From Prorocentrum cordatum (lineage: Eukaryota; Sar; Dinophyceae; Prorocentrales; Prorocentraceae): DNA of 64,000 bases. Made by a program: the position numbers and the translations under genes. Under the pieces are notes generated by a model. It was given only the letters and a program-made list of their open reading frames with translations. It ran no database searches and was not told the DNA's origin. Positions 11,075 through 22,384 of this stretch are shown here, piece by piece. The stretch is taken from contig CAUYUJ010020171.1 in NCBI GenBank assembly GCA_963575745.1, positions 75,001-139,000 of the forward strand. Direction: 5' to 3'. Numbering within the stretch: position 1 is the first letter of the stretch; each line of letters starts with the position of its first letter.

Positions 11075-11226
11075 CGGGACACCGGCGGGACACCGCGCCC
11101 CACCGGACGCCAGAAGGGAGTCATTTGGTCCGGCCACGCCTCAGCCACAGCGGGACACCGGCGGGACACCGCGCCCCACCGGTTGCCGGAAGGGAGTCAT
11201 TTGGTTCGGCCGCGCCTCAGCCACAG
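11075..11226. repeat. Tandem duplication of a 76-bp unit
   Basis: CGGGACACCGGCGGGACACC starts at 11075 and again at 11151. Each unit ends GCCTCAGCCACAG, with a few substitutions between copies. Confidence 0.9.
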
Positions 11227-11363
11227 GAGATTTTCCTCTCGCCCGCCCACGTTGCTTCGCCTCGGCCGCACGCACGGCACGCGCGAACACGAATCCGAAA
11301 TCGATTTCCCGGTAGGGGGGCTCTCCGTTCCACTTCGATCTCACCCCCTCACCTCCGAGAGAT

Positions 11364-11365
<2 letters not shown>

Positions 11366-11402
<37 letters not shown>

Positions 11403-11412
11403 CGCTGAAAAT

Positions 11413-11452
<40 letters not shown>

Positions 11453-11455
11453 CCA
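11366..11455. repeat. (AT)n then (GA)n microsatellites
   Basis: A TATATA run (11366-11398), a short ACGCTGAAAATG spacer, then GAGAGA to about 11452. Confidence 0.95.
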
Positions 11456-11569
11456 TCCCGCCCCAACCCAATGATGATGAAATAGTGCCGCCCCCCAGAT
11501 CTCGTCTGCCTCGTGGCCGGCCCCCTCTGTGGTGCCGGGGCGGATGCCCCAACTGCAGGCGTTCCGAGG

Positions 11570-12130
11570 CCCAGTCTAGAGGGGAGGGCGAGGACGAAGA
11601 CACGGGCGGTGGCCTGCCTCCGAAGAGGCAGGAGGGGATGATGAGGAGGGGGATGATGAGGAGGGGGAGGCGGGGGGAGGATGATGAGGGGGAGGGCTGA
11701 TGAGGAGGGGGACATGGAGGATGATGAGGAGGGGGAGGCGGACAGGGCAGGATGATGAGGAGGGGGAGGCGGGGGGATGATGAGGATGATGAGGGGGATG
11801 ATGGCGACACGGGCAGGACAGGGAGGCTGATGTGGAGGGGGAGGCGGGGGGAGGAACAAAAAGCCGGGGGCGAAAAAAACACAAAAAAGTCAGTGGGGAA
11901 AATAATCACACAGACTGTGTGGAAAAAAAACGCACAAACAAGTCTGTGTTTTTTCCCCACTAGTGTGTGTGTGTGTGTGTGTGTGTGGTTTCCCCATTTT
12001 TCCACACAGTGTTTTTTCCCCACAGACTGTCCTTTTTTCCCCACAGAGGGAGGTGGATGGAGGGATAGATGAGGGGAGGGGCGAGGACGAGGACGGTGGC
12101 CTGCCTCCGAAGAGGCAGGTCCATGACGAG
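11570..12130. repeat. GATGATGAGGAGGGGGAGG minisatellite between two copies of a 45-bp block
   Basis: The block GGTGGCCTGCCTCCGAAGAG with flanking GAGGACGA occurs at about 11575-11632 and 12068-12120. Between them lie degenerate GGATGATGAGGAGGGGG units, then A-rich sequence with repeated TTTTTTCCCCAC and its complement on either side of a (GT)n run (11963-11988). In one frame the duplicated block reads DEDGGLPPKRQ, so a duplicated short exon is possible but unproven. Confidence 0.6.
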
Positions 12131-12243
12131 AGAACTAGGGGCAGCGAGAGGGGGCGGCTCCGCCGAGCACGAGCCCCGCTCACCCCAGGCCTCTGCCGAT
12201 TGCAATACCATGGCGCATGTGTGGATGACTGCTGTCGTCCTCA

Positions 12244-12452
12244 GTGGCAACGATAAAGGGGGGGATAGGCATACGGGGGGGATGCATCGACCCCCAGTGG
12301 CCCATGGATCGCCAGAGGGTCTCGATAGCCCCAACCTGCCCGGGAACGTGCGGATTCACAAAAGGGGGGCCTATCGCCGATCTATCGGCGAGGTACCGCC
12401 GATTCCAAGCCGATGTTTCCCCCCCCTTTGCCTATCCCCCCCTATCGTTCCC
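12244..12452. mobile_element. 209-bp insertion with long inverted ends, 5-bp target duplication
   Basis: CCTCA flanks both sides (12239-12243 and 12453-12457). The left arm GTGGCAACGATAAAGG then GGATAGGCATACGGGGG mirrors the right arm, whose reverse complement reads GGGAACGATAGG then GGATAGGCAAAGGGGG, and both continue into ACATCGGC/GCATCGAC. The interior holds a CCGATCTATCGGCG palindrome. No coding capacity. Confidence 0.75.
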
Positions 12453-12457
12453 CCTCA

Positions 12458-13045
12458 CATCCGCTTCGGGATTCATCGTCCCAGTTTATGGGATGACTCC
12501 AGGCACAGTTGGCCATCCTGGGTGGACGCTGGCGTGTCGCACATCTGCTGGGAGACTAGCCCGCATCTCATCGGGGCAACCTCTTGGCTCGAAATGCGCC
12601 TCCAGACAGGAGAGGGGACTCAGGAGGAGGGGGAGAAGGCCGAGGCAGCCTGCCACCACCTTGAGATGCGCAGTACTGGGAGTGCGGGGCGCGATGCTGG
12701 CAGGTCCCTGACTGTTCGAGGCCCTGCCGCGTGGCAGAGACCAGGCTTCTCCTACCGGCGCCTACTGCAGCAGGCACGTTTAGATAGCGGGCGGTGTGGT
12801 GCGCGCGGCGCACCCAGCTTCGGGGACTCTGCGTTCGAGAGCGGGACGTCACCTTTCGTTGCTCCCCTTGGCTTGGTGGGCGACGATGCCTCCTGGGCGT
12901 CTCGAGTCTCCAACAGGTTTGGCCACCCACAACACACCACAGTGTGGTCGTCCTCCTGGCCGCAGTGGCCAGCGGTGTGGTATCAAAGTGTCGCCTGGTC
13001 CGACTGGTCCCCAGGAGTACTTTTCCCGTGGTCCCCTTCTGCTCC
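12458..13045 (+). other. Open stretch of uncertain coding status
   Basis: One + frame stays open across this interval and includes protein-like segments such as GFSYRRLLQQARLDSG and SNRFGHPQHTTVWSSSW. A second overlapping frame is also open, and no start, splice site or family can be assigned. It sits between the 209-bp insertion and a C/T-rich tract (13046-13205), the usual setting of the possible exons in this window. Confidence 0.25.
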
Positions 13046-13229
13046 TGCATTTTCTCTCGCCCCCCCCCACCCCTTGCTACTGCACCTCCTCCGCGTCCTC
13101 CTCCTTACTGCTGCTGCATGTCCTTCGCCCCTTCCTTCTTCCCTACTTGTTTTCCCTTCCCCTCTGTCCCCCCTCCCCCCCCTCTTTTCCCTCCTCCCTT
13201 CACGCTGCCTGCCCTCATCTACGTAGTTC

Positions 13230-14160
13230 GCAATGATGGCTCAAGTCAGCGAGATGCCCTTCAAGTCAGCACGGTGTGGCTCACGACGTGCCCGCCGACA
13301 GTCATCATTTATAGTGTTCATTCATGTGTTTGCCACGGCATCGGTTGAGGAGCATCGCACTGTCACGTTGAGAAAGTGATGAAACTTACGCCGTAAGAGA
13401 GTGGCAGCATAAAGCGGGTTCGAGGCAGAAGAGCACAAGGTTCGCATACGCAATTGGGTGTAGTCTACCGACCCGGTGCGAGAGAATTGTCAAATTTGGC
13501 GCGCGGATATGCAAGCAGATGAGATGCGTTGTGCCAGCATCCTTCAGCGGTGAACCCGACCTCGAAGGAAGATGCAACATTGTATTTTGAGGTGCCCAAT
13601 ACAGTAGACCGAGGAGATAGCTGAGGTTCGAGAAATCAGTGCTCGTAAACAAGATTGTGAGGCAGACACTGCGAATGTCAAATGCAGGATATGACGTTAC
13701 TCCGGGAGTGATGGGCTTAGGTGAGCATCTAAGTGTGTGCGCAATTCGTGCCGATGCCCTTACCAATGAGGCGCAGGCCAAAAGCGTTTGTTTCGTAAGT
13801 ATTCAAGCTGACATCGATTTGTTCGGGGACGACGGCGACAAGGCAAACTGCATCGAGTTGATGTTGACATCACATTTGGACAACACAGCCGATTGATACT
13901 CGACATTCCTAAAATAATATGCTAACTCGTCCATGCATCGTTTTGAACAGCATTTTGAGTGTACATGTCGTTATTCCCTCTGTCGGGATGAGTGTGACAC
14001 GTTGTTGTGGGAGTGGATGCATGTTGCACAAAACGATGGGTTCTAGTAGAGCTTATGTTCCATTGGTACGTATTCACTCTGGACCGACGAGGGAGTGCTA
14101 TCCCATGCTGTGTTTCCCCAATCAAGGCTTGCCTCTGTAGGGATCCTAGCAGATTCATAT
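13230..14160. other. Lower-GC unique region, no gene assigned
   Basis: Base composition is visibly more balanced than its neighbours and no repeat copy is seen elsewhere in the window. A short open frame at 13639-13896 (+) encodes 85 residues (includes IQADIDLFGDDGDK), too short and family-less to call. A weak spliced-leader-like GATGGCTCAAG occurs at 13227-13237. Confidence 0.35.
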
Positions 14161-14169
14161 GTTCAGGTG

Positions 14170-15030
14170 AAGTATGGTAAGCCTATAGCCCTATAGATCG
14201 ATACCCTGATAGCCCTGAAGGCCTATAACCCTACAGCCCACAGCCCCATAACCCTATAGCCCAAATGGCCATATAACCCTATAGCCTTATAGCCTTATAT
14301 CCCTATAGCCCTATATCCCAGCATCCCTATAGCCCCATAGCCCTGTAGCCCTATAACCCCATCGCTTTATAGCCCTATAGCCCCATAGCCCTATTGCGAC
14401 TTGCCCGGGTGCCCGGTTGCCTGGGTGCCCAGGTGCCCGGGTGCCCGGGTGCCCGGTAGCCCAAGCGGATTCATCATATGGTTAGGTGAGGTGTGGCGCC
14501 GATTTCGGCGGCACGCCCGGGTGCCCTGGTGCCGGTTGCCCGGGTGCCCGGTTGCCCGGGTGCATGGGTGCTCGAGTGCCCGGGTGCCCGGTAGCCTTGT
14601 AGCCCTATAGCCTTATTATAGGTTTATAGCCCCATAGCCCTATAGCCCTAATAGCCCTATAGCCGCAATGGCCCTAAAGCCCCATAGCGCAATAGCCCTA
14701 TAGCCTTGTAGTCTTATAGCCCATTAGCCCTATAGCCCTATAACTCTATAGCCCTATGGCCTTATAGCCCTACAGCCCCATAGCCTGATAGCTCTATAGT
14801 CATGTAGCCCCAGCCCTATAGCCCGATAGCTCTATAACCCCATAGTTTTGTGGCCATATAGCCCTATAGCCCCATAGCCCTATAGCCCTGAAACCCTATA
14901 GCCCTATAGCCCTACAGTCCTATAGCCCTATAGTCCCATAGCCTTATATAGCCCTACAGCCCCATAGCCCAATAGCCGTATAATAGTATGATTAGAGCCC
15001 CATAGCCCCATAGCCTTATAGCCGTAAAAT
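14170..15030. repeat. 8-bp CCCTATAG minisatellite with GTGCCCGG inserts
   Basis: Units CCCTATAG, CCCCATAG, CCTTATAG and CCCTACAG repeat for about 850 bp. Two blocks switch to GTGCCCGG units (14404-14460 and 14518-14594) with the same 8-bp period. A longer motif, GATTCATATGTTCAGGTG or close variants, occurs at 14152, about 14467 and about 15034, giving a loose higher-order structure. Confidence 0.92.
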
Positions 15031-15039
15031 ATGATGATT

Positions 15040-15855
15040 CGTATCATGTTCAGCGAATGTGTTCTTCATATGGACGTTTTCTCGCAGACGCGAAAGCCTC
15101 ACTTTGGAACGTCCTTCTTATTATCGTACTAAGTGCCACACCACCCCATCCCCCCCTTGCGCTCTCAACAGGACCGCGCCTCGCGCGCGCTACAGAGTCC
15201 AGTCTCTTGTCGCCCCTGTCATCGGACTCTTTCGTGTCCTCGTTCCTCCTTCTCATGTCTCATGTTTTTGTTTTGCTTTCCTGATCCTCATCCCACATCT
15301 TCTCTTTCTTCCTTTCCGCACATCCTTCCAGTGACGTTTTGGAACCTTTGTCGGCATCCGAAAGCAACCGCAAATAATGACAGCGACAACTTTGGAGCAC
15401 CGCCTCCTTCCCGCCTCTTCCCCACCCCGCCATCTCGCTGGCAGGCAGAGGCCCGTAGATTGGTTGATAATTCTTGGAACCTATGAAGCCCCATCGCGGG
15501 CGGTGGCGAGGAGCCCGACCTGTGCTACATCTTCCGGTCGTTCTCGCGCATGGACCGTTGCGGGGGGTATCCCACGAAGAGGACGCGGACGCGGACGACG
15601 AGGGCTAGGACGAGGGACACGACGACGTTCACGATGAGGGCCATGACGACGACGATCCGCGCACAGTTCTCAAAGTTTATCTTCTTTTGGTCGCTTCTTA
15701 TTCAGGTGATCCTTCGCCCAGTTGCCCTTACTACAATTCTTCCCTCCTCTTCTCCGCCTCCCTCCTGCCCGTGGCCCACCCTGGTGGGCGCTTACCGCCT
15801 TTCTCGGACAGCACGCACGCCCGCGCTGCGCCCACGGTAGCGCTTGCGTGTGCAC
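15040..15855. other. Mixed sequence with possible short exons
   Basis: No gene is assigned. A frame near 15505-15580 reads GGGEEPDLCYIFRSFSRMDR, and another over 15580-15640 is Asp/Glu or Arg/Thr rich. Both lie among C/T-rich intervals, so they may be exons. Alternative frames are equally open. Confidence 0.25.
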
Positions 15856-15858
15856 CGT

Positions 15859-16105
15859 TCGGGAGCCTTGAGACGGGGACCAATGCCAACGGGAGTCAGC
15901 CAGGGCACCGGATTGTGCAGGATCCTGCGAAGACCCCCCTCTGGCTGACCCGGGTTAGCGAGCCGCTCGTGGACGCGAGGCGGCCGCGCATATTGGTTGA
16001 CCCGGGTTTGCAAAGACCTGCGTTGCAGTTTTTGTTTCCTGAATTGCAGTTTTTGGGTTTCCTGCTGACCCGGGTCTGGATTGAACCGGGTCAGAAGATC
16101 CCCGA
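15859..16105. mobile_element. 247-bp insertion, family A copy 2, 5-bp target duplication
   Basis: It starts TCGGGAGCCTTGAGACGGGG and ends GATCCCCGA, between ACCGT at 15854-15858 and 16106-16110. It aligns along its whole length with 4300-4544, with substitutions but the same ends and internal CTGACCCGGGT, CCTGCAGG-like and T-rich blocks. Different flanking duplications at the two copies show independent insertion. Confidence 0.82.
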
Positions 16106-17599
16106 ACCGTGCCTTCATTACCTTAAAAGGGCAATGGCGTTGTGCCAGCGACGGGTAGAGATATCAGTATTTTACGCTTGTGCCCCGATGTCCCGACGTT
16201 GTCCCGATGTCGAGTCGTTGTTGAACTCTCACTTCTGAAGAATAATTGTTGTTGATCCCCCCCGTCCGGTGCACATTTTTTTTCTATTGAAGTGCCTTCC
16301 CCGGGGCTCGCACCCGTTTTTTTTGTATTAGGGAAATTCTTGAGGGTCAAACTGTGTCTTGGGCCCCCTGTTTACAACAACAACAACAACGGCTCCCGCC
16401 TGATACTTCCTCACAATGTATTGAAGAATCGCGCTCTCGCTTGGGACGTCCTTGCAATTTACCACCGGATCGCGGCTCCCGCTTGTTACTTCCTCACAAT
16501 GATTGAAGAATCGCGCTCTCACTTGGCGCTTCCGCGTTCCTCTCGACACCTGTGCAGTTCTCATAAAATCCTCCCGCCCCACTCTCCCAACATCCCGCTT
16601 TTTTTTTGGACTCCACGAAATTTGTTTCCGACACCAGTTCGCAGCTGTACGTCCCGCCGTGGGGGTATCCGCGATTTGTTTTTTCAAGGGGGGGGTACGT
16701 TGCGCTGTTTATGGCGCGACTTTTGGCGAAACTTATTGTTTACCCGTGTTGGAGTGGCTGGCGCAAGCCATGGCGCAAGCTGAATCGCCACTCGCAGCGC
16801 AAATAGTCGTCCCCCCTTTTTTTGCCCCTCCCTTCTTCCGATCCCTTCGTCCGCACTCTCCCCCGTGACCTGTTACCCTTTTCAAGGGCTTCACCGACCA
16901 CGCGTGGCAGGGAATGAATGTCCCCCCCAAAAAAGGGACACGATCGAAAACGAAGAGGGCGGGTATCCAGAATTTGGGATATGCATTCTGAATGACACGC
17001 AGGCAGATATGAGCGAACCGTCTTAAAATGATTGTTGTTGTGGTTGATGCTGTTTTTGTTGTTGCCGCTGTTGTTGTTCTAGGTTGGTTCCCTCATCGCG
17101 CTCTCGCGCAGGATTTCCTCGCACATCCTGTAGGAAATGTGCTCTCGAGTGGCACTTATTCATAATGTTTTCAGACGCCGCACCCTCGATCCTTAGGAAG
17201 CACGCTTTCGGCTTGGCTTTCCTCACGATTTACTTGGGAATCACAGTGTCGCTCGAGATTTCCTCGCGATTCATGCAACACTCACGGTTCAGCAGCATGC
17301 CTTCTCGACCTGGCTGTTTGGGCCCACCGTCGAGACCCGCCCGTTAGGGTCCAACCCGCCCGAGGGGCCCGTTTGGTTTTTCCACGTGCGTCTTGCTCTT
17401 AGCCCCCTTCCTGCGAATCCTGTGGTCCATCCTTCTCCTTTCCCCTTCCATCCGCTCTCTCTTCCCATGCTTCAGGGGCTGAACGAATGGCATGTATACA
17501 TCTATCACCGGGGGAATACGATCGAAAAGGAAGGTGACGGATATCGGGTGTGTGGGATATGTGATGAATGGTACGCGAGAAGGTAAGAGCGAGCAGTCT

Positions 17600-17974
17600 T
17601 GAATTGATTGTTGTTCTTGGTGGTAGTGTTGTCATCGTGGTTGTCGGTGGCGCTTGTGTTGTTATCGTTGTCATGGTTGTTGGTGGTGTTAGTAGTGATG
17701 TTGTTGTTGTTGGCTGTTGTTGTCGCTGCTGTTATTGCTGTTGTTGGTGTTGTCATTGTTGGTGCGATTGTTGTTGTTGGTGGTGGTGCTGTTGGTGTTG
17801 TTCTTCTGGGTGGTGTTGCTGTCTTTCTGTTAGTGCTATTGGTATGGTTGTTGGTACTGTTGGTGTTGTTGTTGTTGTTGGTGGTGGTGGTGTTGTTGTT
17901 GTCGTGTGTGGTGTTGCTGCTGTTGTTGTTTGTGTTGGTGTGTGTTGTTGTTGATGTTGTTGTTGGTGGCGATT

Positions 17975-18006
<32 letters not shown>

Positions 18007-18010
18007 GAAC
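17600..18010. repeat. (GTT)n imperfect array
   Basis: GTTGTTGTT with GGT and GCT variants for 400 bp. Hydrophobic and Cys-rich open frames across it are repeat artefacts. Confidence 0.95.
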
Positions 18011-18752
18011 ATTATTTCTTCTAAAGAATAATTATTGTTGGGCCCCCTGGTGCGCGCCCCCCCTGCGCCGCCTAGGCCGCAGCTACATTTTCATCATTTT
18101 CGTGAGGAAGCCTCAGGTAAACGATGTGATCCAGATCCGGTTGTTTTGTTCCCCCCCGCTGTCCCTTGCAAAAAACACTATAAAATGAAATTTCTTGTTC
18201 TAAATAATCCAAACTTCAAGAATCCCTTGCAAAAAATAAGGTAAAGTGGACATTCGCGCGCGCAAGACGAAATCCTTCCAAAACCTTAGTTTTCGTAGCG
18301 ATTTTAACATAAAAACATCAAAAAACCAATGGTTTTTCAAAAACAAATTGTCAAAATTCATCCCGCGCGCTCTTGCGGATTCGTAGGAAACCCAACACTT
18401 TTTAAACATTTCTGTCAAACGGGCTTTTGCGAGCAACTTTTTCGAACTTCTGCAACAACGGTTGCGCACCTGCCAGGGCCATCATCCCTGTCAAATAATA
18501 CCATGCGGGACACATTCGTTTTTTCTTCGCGCGCGCACGCCGTCGTCGTCGGCCGCGGGGCCCTGAATAGTAGCCACGGTCGTCCGCATGCCACGAAGTG
18601 AAGTGTCCGAACGTCATAGGGCGGGAAGCTGGGTGTGGGTGGTGGCGAAGAGTCGTTTGGAAATTTGGTAGAGCTTGAACCGGCCCCCCCACAAAGTGGG
18701 GGTATTGCCCGCCTCCTATGAAAACCCTGGCACTGGTGAGAACGGAGTGTCC
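18004..18752. repeat. Duplicated 750-bp block, copy 1 (partner 20364-21118)
   Basis: Nearly identical to 20364-21118 over its whole length, from GTTGAACATTATTT to GAACGGAGTGTCCCCA, with small indels. It includes TTTTCATCATTTTCGTGAGG and CGGATTCGTAGGAAACCC. Short frames inside it (for example 18329-18601 +) are kept in both copies simply because the copies are so similar, so conservation does not prove coding. Confidence 0.85.
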
Positions 18753-19334
18753 CCACGTGCTAGTAATTGTTGTTGTTGTTGTTGTTGTTGAACTCTAATT
18801 ACTGAAGAATAATTATTGTTGATCCCCCCCCTCCGGCGGACATTGTATTTTTTCAATTGAAGTGCCCCTTCCGGGGCTCGCACCCTGTTTTTTATCAGGG
18901 AAAGTCGTGGGCATCAAACTGCGTTGTTGGCCCCCCGGACAACAACAACAACGGCTCCCGCCTGATACTTCCTCCAAATTTACTCAGGACCCCCGCCCCC
19001 GCCTGGGACTTCCTCGCAGTTTACTCAGGCGGAGGCGCTCCCGCCTGAGACTTCCTCGCAAATTACTCCGAACCCCCGCCCCCACCGTGCTCACAACACT
19101 TTTTCGGGGGTCCTTTCTGCAGGTTCCCGTCGCCACGGCCGGGCGCCGCTCGAAACAATTGTTCCGAGGACACCGCCCAGCCGCCCAGGGACACGTGTGC
19201 AGCGTATCTGCGGTAATCCAGGATCGGCGCTCCCGCCTGGGACTCTCCCTCCTCTGTTTCGGGGGCGGGCCCTCCGCCCTCGAGACTGCGGGAGCCTGTG
19301 CGGTCTCTCCACGGCCGGTCCCCGGGCGGCCTCC

Positions 19335-19735
19335 CCGGGTCGGCCTCCCACCTCCCTCCCTCCTCCCTCCTCCCTCCTATCTCCTCCCTCCTCCCTCCTC
19401 CCTCCCCTCCTCCCTCTCTCCCTCCTCCTCCCTTCTCCCTCCCCTCTCCTGCCTCCCGTCCTCCCGTCTGCCTCCTCCCTCCCCTCTCCTGCCTCCTCCC
19501 TCCTCCCTCCTGTTTCTCCTCTCTGCTTCCTCGTCCCTCCTCCAAACTCCCTCCTCCCTCCCTTCCTCCCCCCTCTCTCTTTCTCTCTCCCTCTCTCTCT
19601 TTCTCTCTCTCTTTCTCTCCCTCTAAATCGTCCTCCCCCCTCCGCGTCCCGTCCCTCCTAGCATCTTCCCTCCTCCCTCGTCCCTCCCTGCTCCCTTCCC
19701 TCCTCCCTCGTCCCTCCGCCCGCCCTTCCAAAGAG
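19335..19735. repeat. (TCCCTCC)n pyrimidine array
   Basis: Almost pure C/T on the + strand with a CTCTCTTTCTCTC section at about 19575-19625. Confidence 0.93.
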
Positions 19736-20334
19736 AAATAATCCCCCTAAAGGGGGTACGTTCGAATACTAAGAGGGCGGGTATCGAGGGTGTGCCTCGT
19801 GATTCATTCAGGATTCACCCTTTAGTCACCCGCCCGCCAGGTTTCGCCCGCCCGATCCGCCTGTTACAGCCCGCCCGTTCGCTCTCTTGGCATCTCGCCC
19901 GCCCGCTTTAAGCCACCGCCCGCCCGACCCGCCAGCGAGGGTCCGCCGCCCGACCCGTCCGTTGGCGTCCGCCCGCCCCGCCAGCCCGACCCGCCCCTCA
20001 GAGTCCGCCGCTCGACCCGTCTGTCTGGTTCGTCCGTTTGTTTACCTCCTCTTTTGCCCCCCTCCCCTCCTGCTAACCTCTTTCGTCCTCCATCCATCCT
20101 CCCCCCCTTGCCCCTTCCCTCCTCCCTCCCTCCCCCCACTCTTTTCCTCCTCGCTCTCCCTTCCTCCTTCCCCCTGCTCTTCCTGTTTTAGGGGCTGCGC
20201 CAACTACACGTGGCGAGTAAAAAAGATATACCCCCAAAGGGGTATGACCGAAGACGAAGAGGGTGGGTATCGAGGGTTTGGGATTTACATATTGAGTGAC
20301 GCGCGCGCATATAAGAGCGATCAGTCTTAAGATG

Positions 20335-20363
<29 letters not shown>

Positions 20364-20367
<4 letters not shown>

Positions 20368-21118
20368 GAACATTATTTATTCTAAAGAATAATTATTGTT
20401 GGGCCCCCTGGTGCACGCCCCCCCCTGCGCCGCCTAGGCCGCAGCTACATTTTCATCATTTTCGTGAGGAAGCCTCAGGTAAAACGATGTGATCCAGATC
20501 CGGTTGTTTTGTTGTAATCCGTTTTCCCTTGCAAAAAACACTATAAAATGACATTTCTTGTTCTAATATAATCAAATTTCAAGAATCCCTTGCAAAAAAT
20601 AAGGTAAAGTGGACATTCGCGCGCGCAAGACGAAATCCTTCCAAAAGCTTAGTGTTCGGAGCGATTTTAACATAAAAACATCAAAAAACCAATGGTTTTT
20701 CAACAAAAAAATGTCAAAATCTCATCCCGCGCGCTCTTGCGGATTCGTAGGAAACCCAACACTTTTTAAACATTTCTGTCAAACGGGCTTTTGCGAGCAA
20801 CTTTTTCGAACTTCTGCGACAACGGTTGCGCACCTGCCAGGGCCATCATCCCTGTCAAATAATACCATGCGGGACACATTCGTTTTTTCTTCGCGCGCGC
20901 ACGCCGTCGTCGTCGGCCGCGGGGCCCTGAATAGTAGCCACGGTCGTCCGCATGCCACGAAGTGAAGTGTCCGAACGTCATAGGGCGGGAAGCTGGGTGT
21001 GGGTGGTGGCGAAGAGTCGTTTGGAAATTTGGTAGAGCTTGAACCGGCCCCCCCACAAAGTGGGGGTATTGCCCGCCTCCTATGAAAACCCTGGCACTGG
21101 TGAGAACGGAGTGTCCCC
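20364..21118. repeat. Duplicated 750-bp block, copy 2
   Basis: Partner of 18004-18752, at an offset of about 2.36 kb. It is bounded on both sides by GTT arrays (20334-20366 and 21127-21345), as copy 1 is. Confidence 0.85.
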
Positions 21119-21126
21119 AGTCTTAA

Positions 21127-21129
21127 ATG

Positions 21130-21174
<45 letters not shown>

Positions 21175-21345
21175 ATTGTTGCTGTTGTTGTTGTTGGTGT
21201 TGTTGGTTTTGTTGTTTTTGGTATCGTGGTTGTTGTTGTTTCTGATGTTGTTGTTTGTTGTTGATGGTGCTGTTGGTGTTATAGTTGTGATTCGTTTACT
21301 TGCTTCTGGTGTATTTGGTGTTGTTGGTCTTGTTGTTGTCGTTGT
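21127..21345. repeat. (GTT)n imperfect array
   Basis: GTTGTTGTT for 45 bp, then degenerate GTT/GGT/TTG words. Confidence 0.93.
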
Positions 21346-21546
21346 TGTTGCCCTGTGGCTCCCTTCGCGGGCAGACATTGTTCCCCAGGGGCCCGCCGCG
21401 CTCAGCTCACCACCGTGTGCTCGGGCAGCGTGGCTGCAGCCGTCACCGCCGCCGCATCGCGCCGGCCTCTCAGAGGCCTCCGATAGGCCCAAGAAGCTGG
21501 GAGCGGCGCGCGGCGTGGGCTCAGCGCGCGTAATTCTGGGGCTTTC

Positions 21547-21730
21547 AAGAGGGGTTCGAGTGGATGGGGTCGGAGGATCGCGCCGCATGCCGCCGATGAA
21601 TCGGCGGTGCGGCTCGATGGGAAGGCCGAGCTTCTCCACGGCGACGGCGCCCAGGGATCGTCGACGTCGACGATGCATCGCCGATGCGGCGCGATTCTCC
21701 GACCCCATCTACGCGGACCCCATCTGGAAG
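21547..21730. repeat. GATGGGGTCGGAGGATCGCG repeat, copy 1 (carries the empty site for 30783-30918)
   Basis: Shares GATGGGGTCGGAGGATCGCG, GATGCGGCTCGATG, AGTTTCTCCACGCCGACG-like and GATGCATCGCCGATGCGG with 30596-30960. At GCGATTCTCCGACCCCATCT (21691-21710) it is continuous where the other copy has a 136-bp insertion. A short related piece lies at 26525-26600. Confidence 0.75.
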
Positions 21731-22384
21731 GCGAAGGCCTCCAGTGGCGCTTGAAGCTTGAAGCTTGGGCGCGTGTGACGGTTCAACCAGTTCCCCCCTG
21801 ACCCCCTCTGGCCGACACTGGGCTTGGGAGGCCAGTGGAGGGGAACAACGAGTAGGAGGAGGAGGAGGAGGAGGTGGAGGTGGCGGTGGAGGTTGTGGTT
21901 GAAGTGAAGAGAAGTCGCTTGAGCAGGATAGGGGAGGTTTTGGCGGGGGAGAGGCGGAGATTGAGGACGAGGCCGAGACGCAGGCAGAGAAGGTGGAGCA
22001 GTGTAAACGGACGAGAGGAGGAGGCATAGCAGCAGGAGGCGGACGGGGGGAAGAGGCGGCTGCGATGGTGGCGCGGCAGCACCAGCATCGAGTCGTCGGC
22101 CTCCGAATCTCTGTGCGGGTCTCTGGCGGCCGCCAGAGGCCCCCAGAGGCCTCCAGAGGTCTCTGGAGGCCCCCAAGACGGCACCAGACGTTCTGAAGCC
22201 TCGATGCTCCCCCTCCTCCAGCCCATACCCTCTGGCACCGAAACTTGATTTCCTCTTCCCCCTCATCCTCGAGCCTGGAGTCTCGAGCCTCGGCTCTCCT
22301 CAGCGGGTCTCAGCGGACCTGAGGTGCGTCTGATCGAGCCTGGCTTGGCCCGCGCACAGCAACAGACATTACCCCACAGCTGGG

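Larger units (their letters stand above)
16219..18787. repeat. Complex repeat unit 1 of a tandem pair
   Basis: It starts GTTGAACTCTCACTTCTGAA with AATAATTGTTGTTGATCCCC. It then has an ACAACAACAACGGCTCCCGC block, runs of about 40 bp of the CGCTCCCGCCTGATACTTCC type, pyrimidine-rich DNA, and an AAGAGGGCGGGTATC block followed by a GTCTTAAGATGATTG-type motif and a GTT array. It ends with a 750-bp block shared with unit 2. The sub-block with GGGTATC and GTCTTAA occurs twice in this unit (about 16940-17035 and 17515-17610), making it longer than unit 2. Confidence 0.75.
18788..21125. repeat. Complex repeat unit 2 of a tandem pair
   Basis: It begins GTTGAACTCTAATTACTGAA, the counterpart of 16219, and runs through the same sequence of blocks: ATTGAAGTGCCCC, ACAACAACAACGGCTCCCGC, a pyrimidine-rich middle, GAAGAGGGTGGGTATC, CAGTCTTAAGATGATTG, a GTT array and the 750-bp block 20364-21118. 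A new CAGTCTTAAATGATTG plus a GTT array follows at 21118. The middle holds a long TCCCTCC array and CCCGCCCGACCCGCC words rather than the second sub-block of unit 1. Confidence 0.75.

Noticed and set aside
9088-11400. A 770-codon open frame and several other long frames in the ATC array
   Set aside because: Composed of poly-His/Ser/Ile from the triplet repeat; continuity follows from the absence of stop triplets in the repeat unit.
13220-13237. Spliced-leader relic in CGTAGTTCGCAATGATGGCTCAAG region
   Set aside because: Only the last eight to nine bases match well and a 3-nt insertion is needed; no retrogene-like sequence follows.
14170-15030. CCCTATAG array as a telomere or interstitial telomere
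   Set aside because: Dinoflagellate telomeres are of the TTTAGGG type; this 8-bp unit is different and internal.
17568-18024. Cys/Val-rich or hydrophobic membrane protein across the GTT array
   Set aside because: Translation of a degenerate GTT repeat; all three frames give similar low-complexity sequence.
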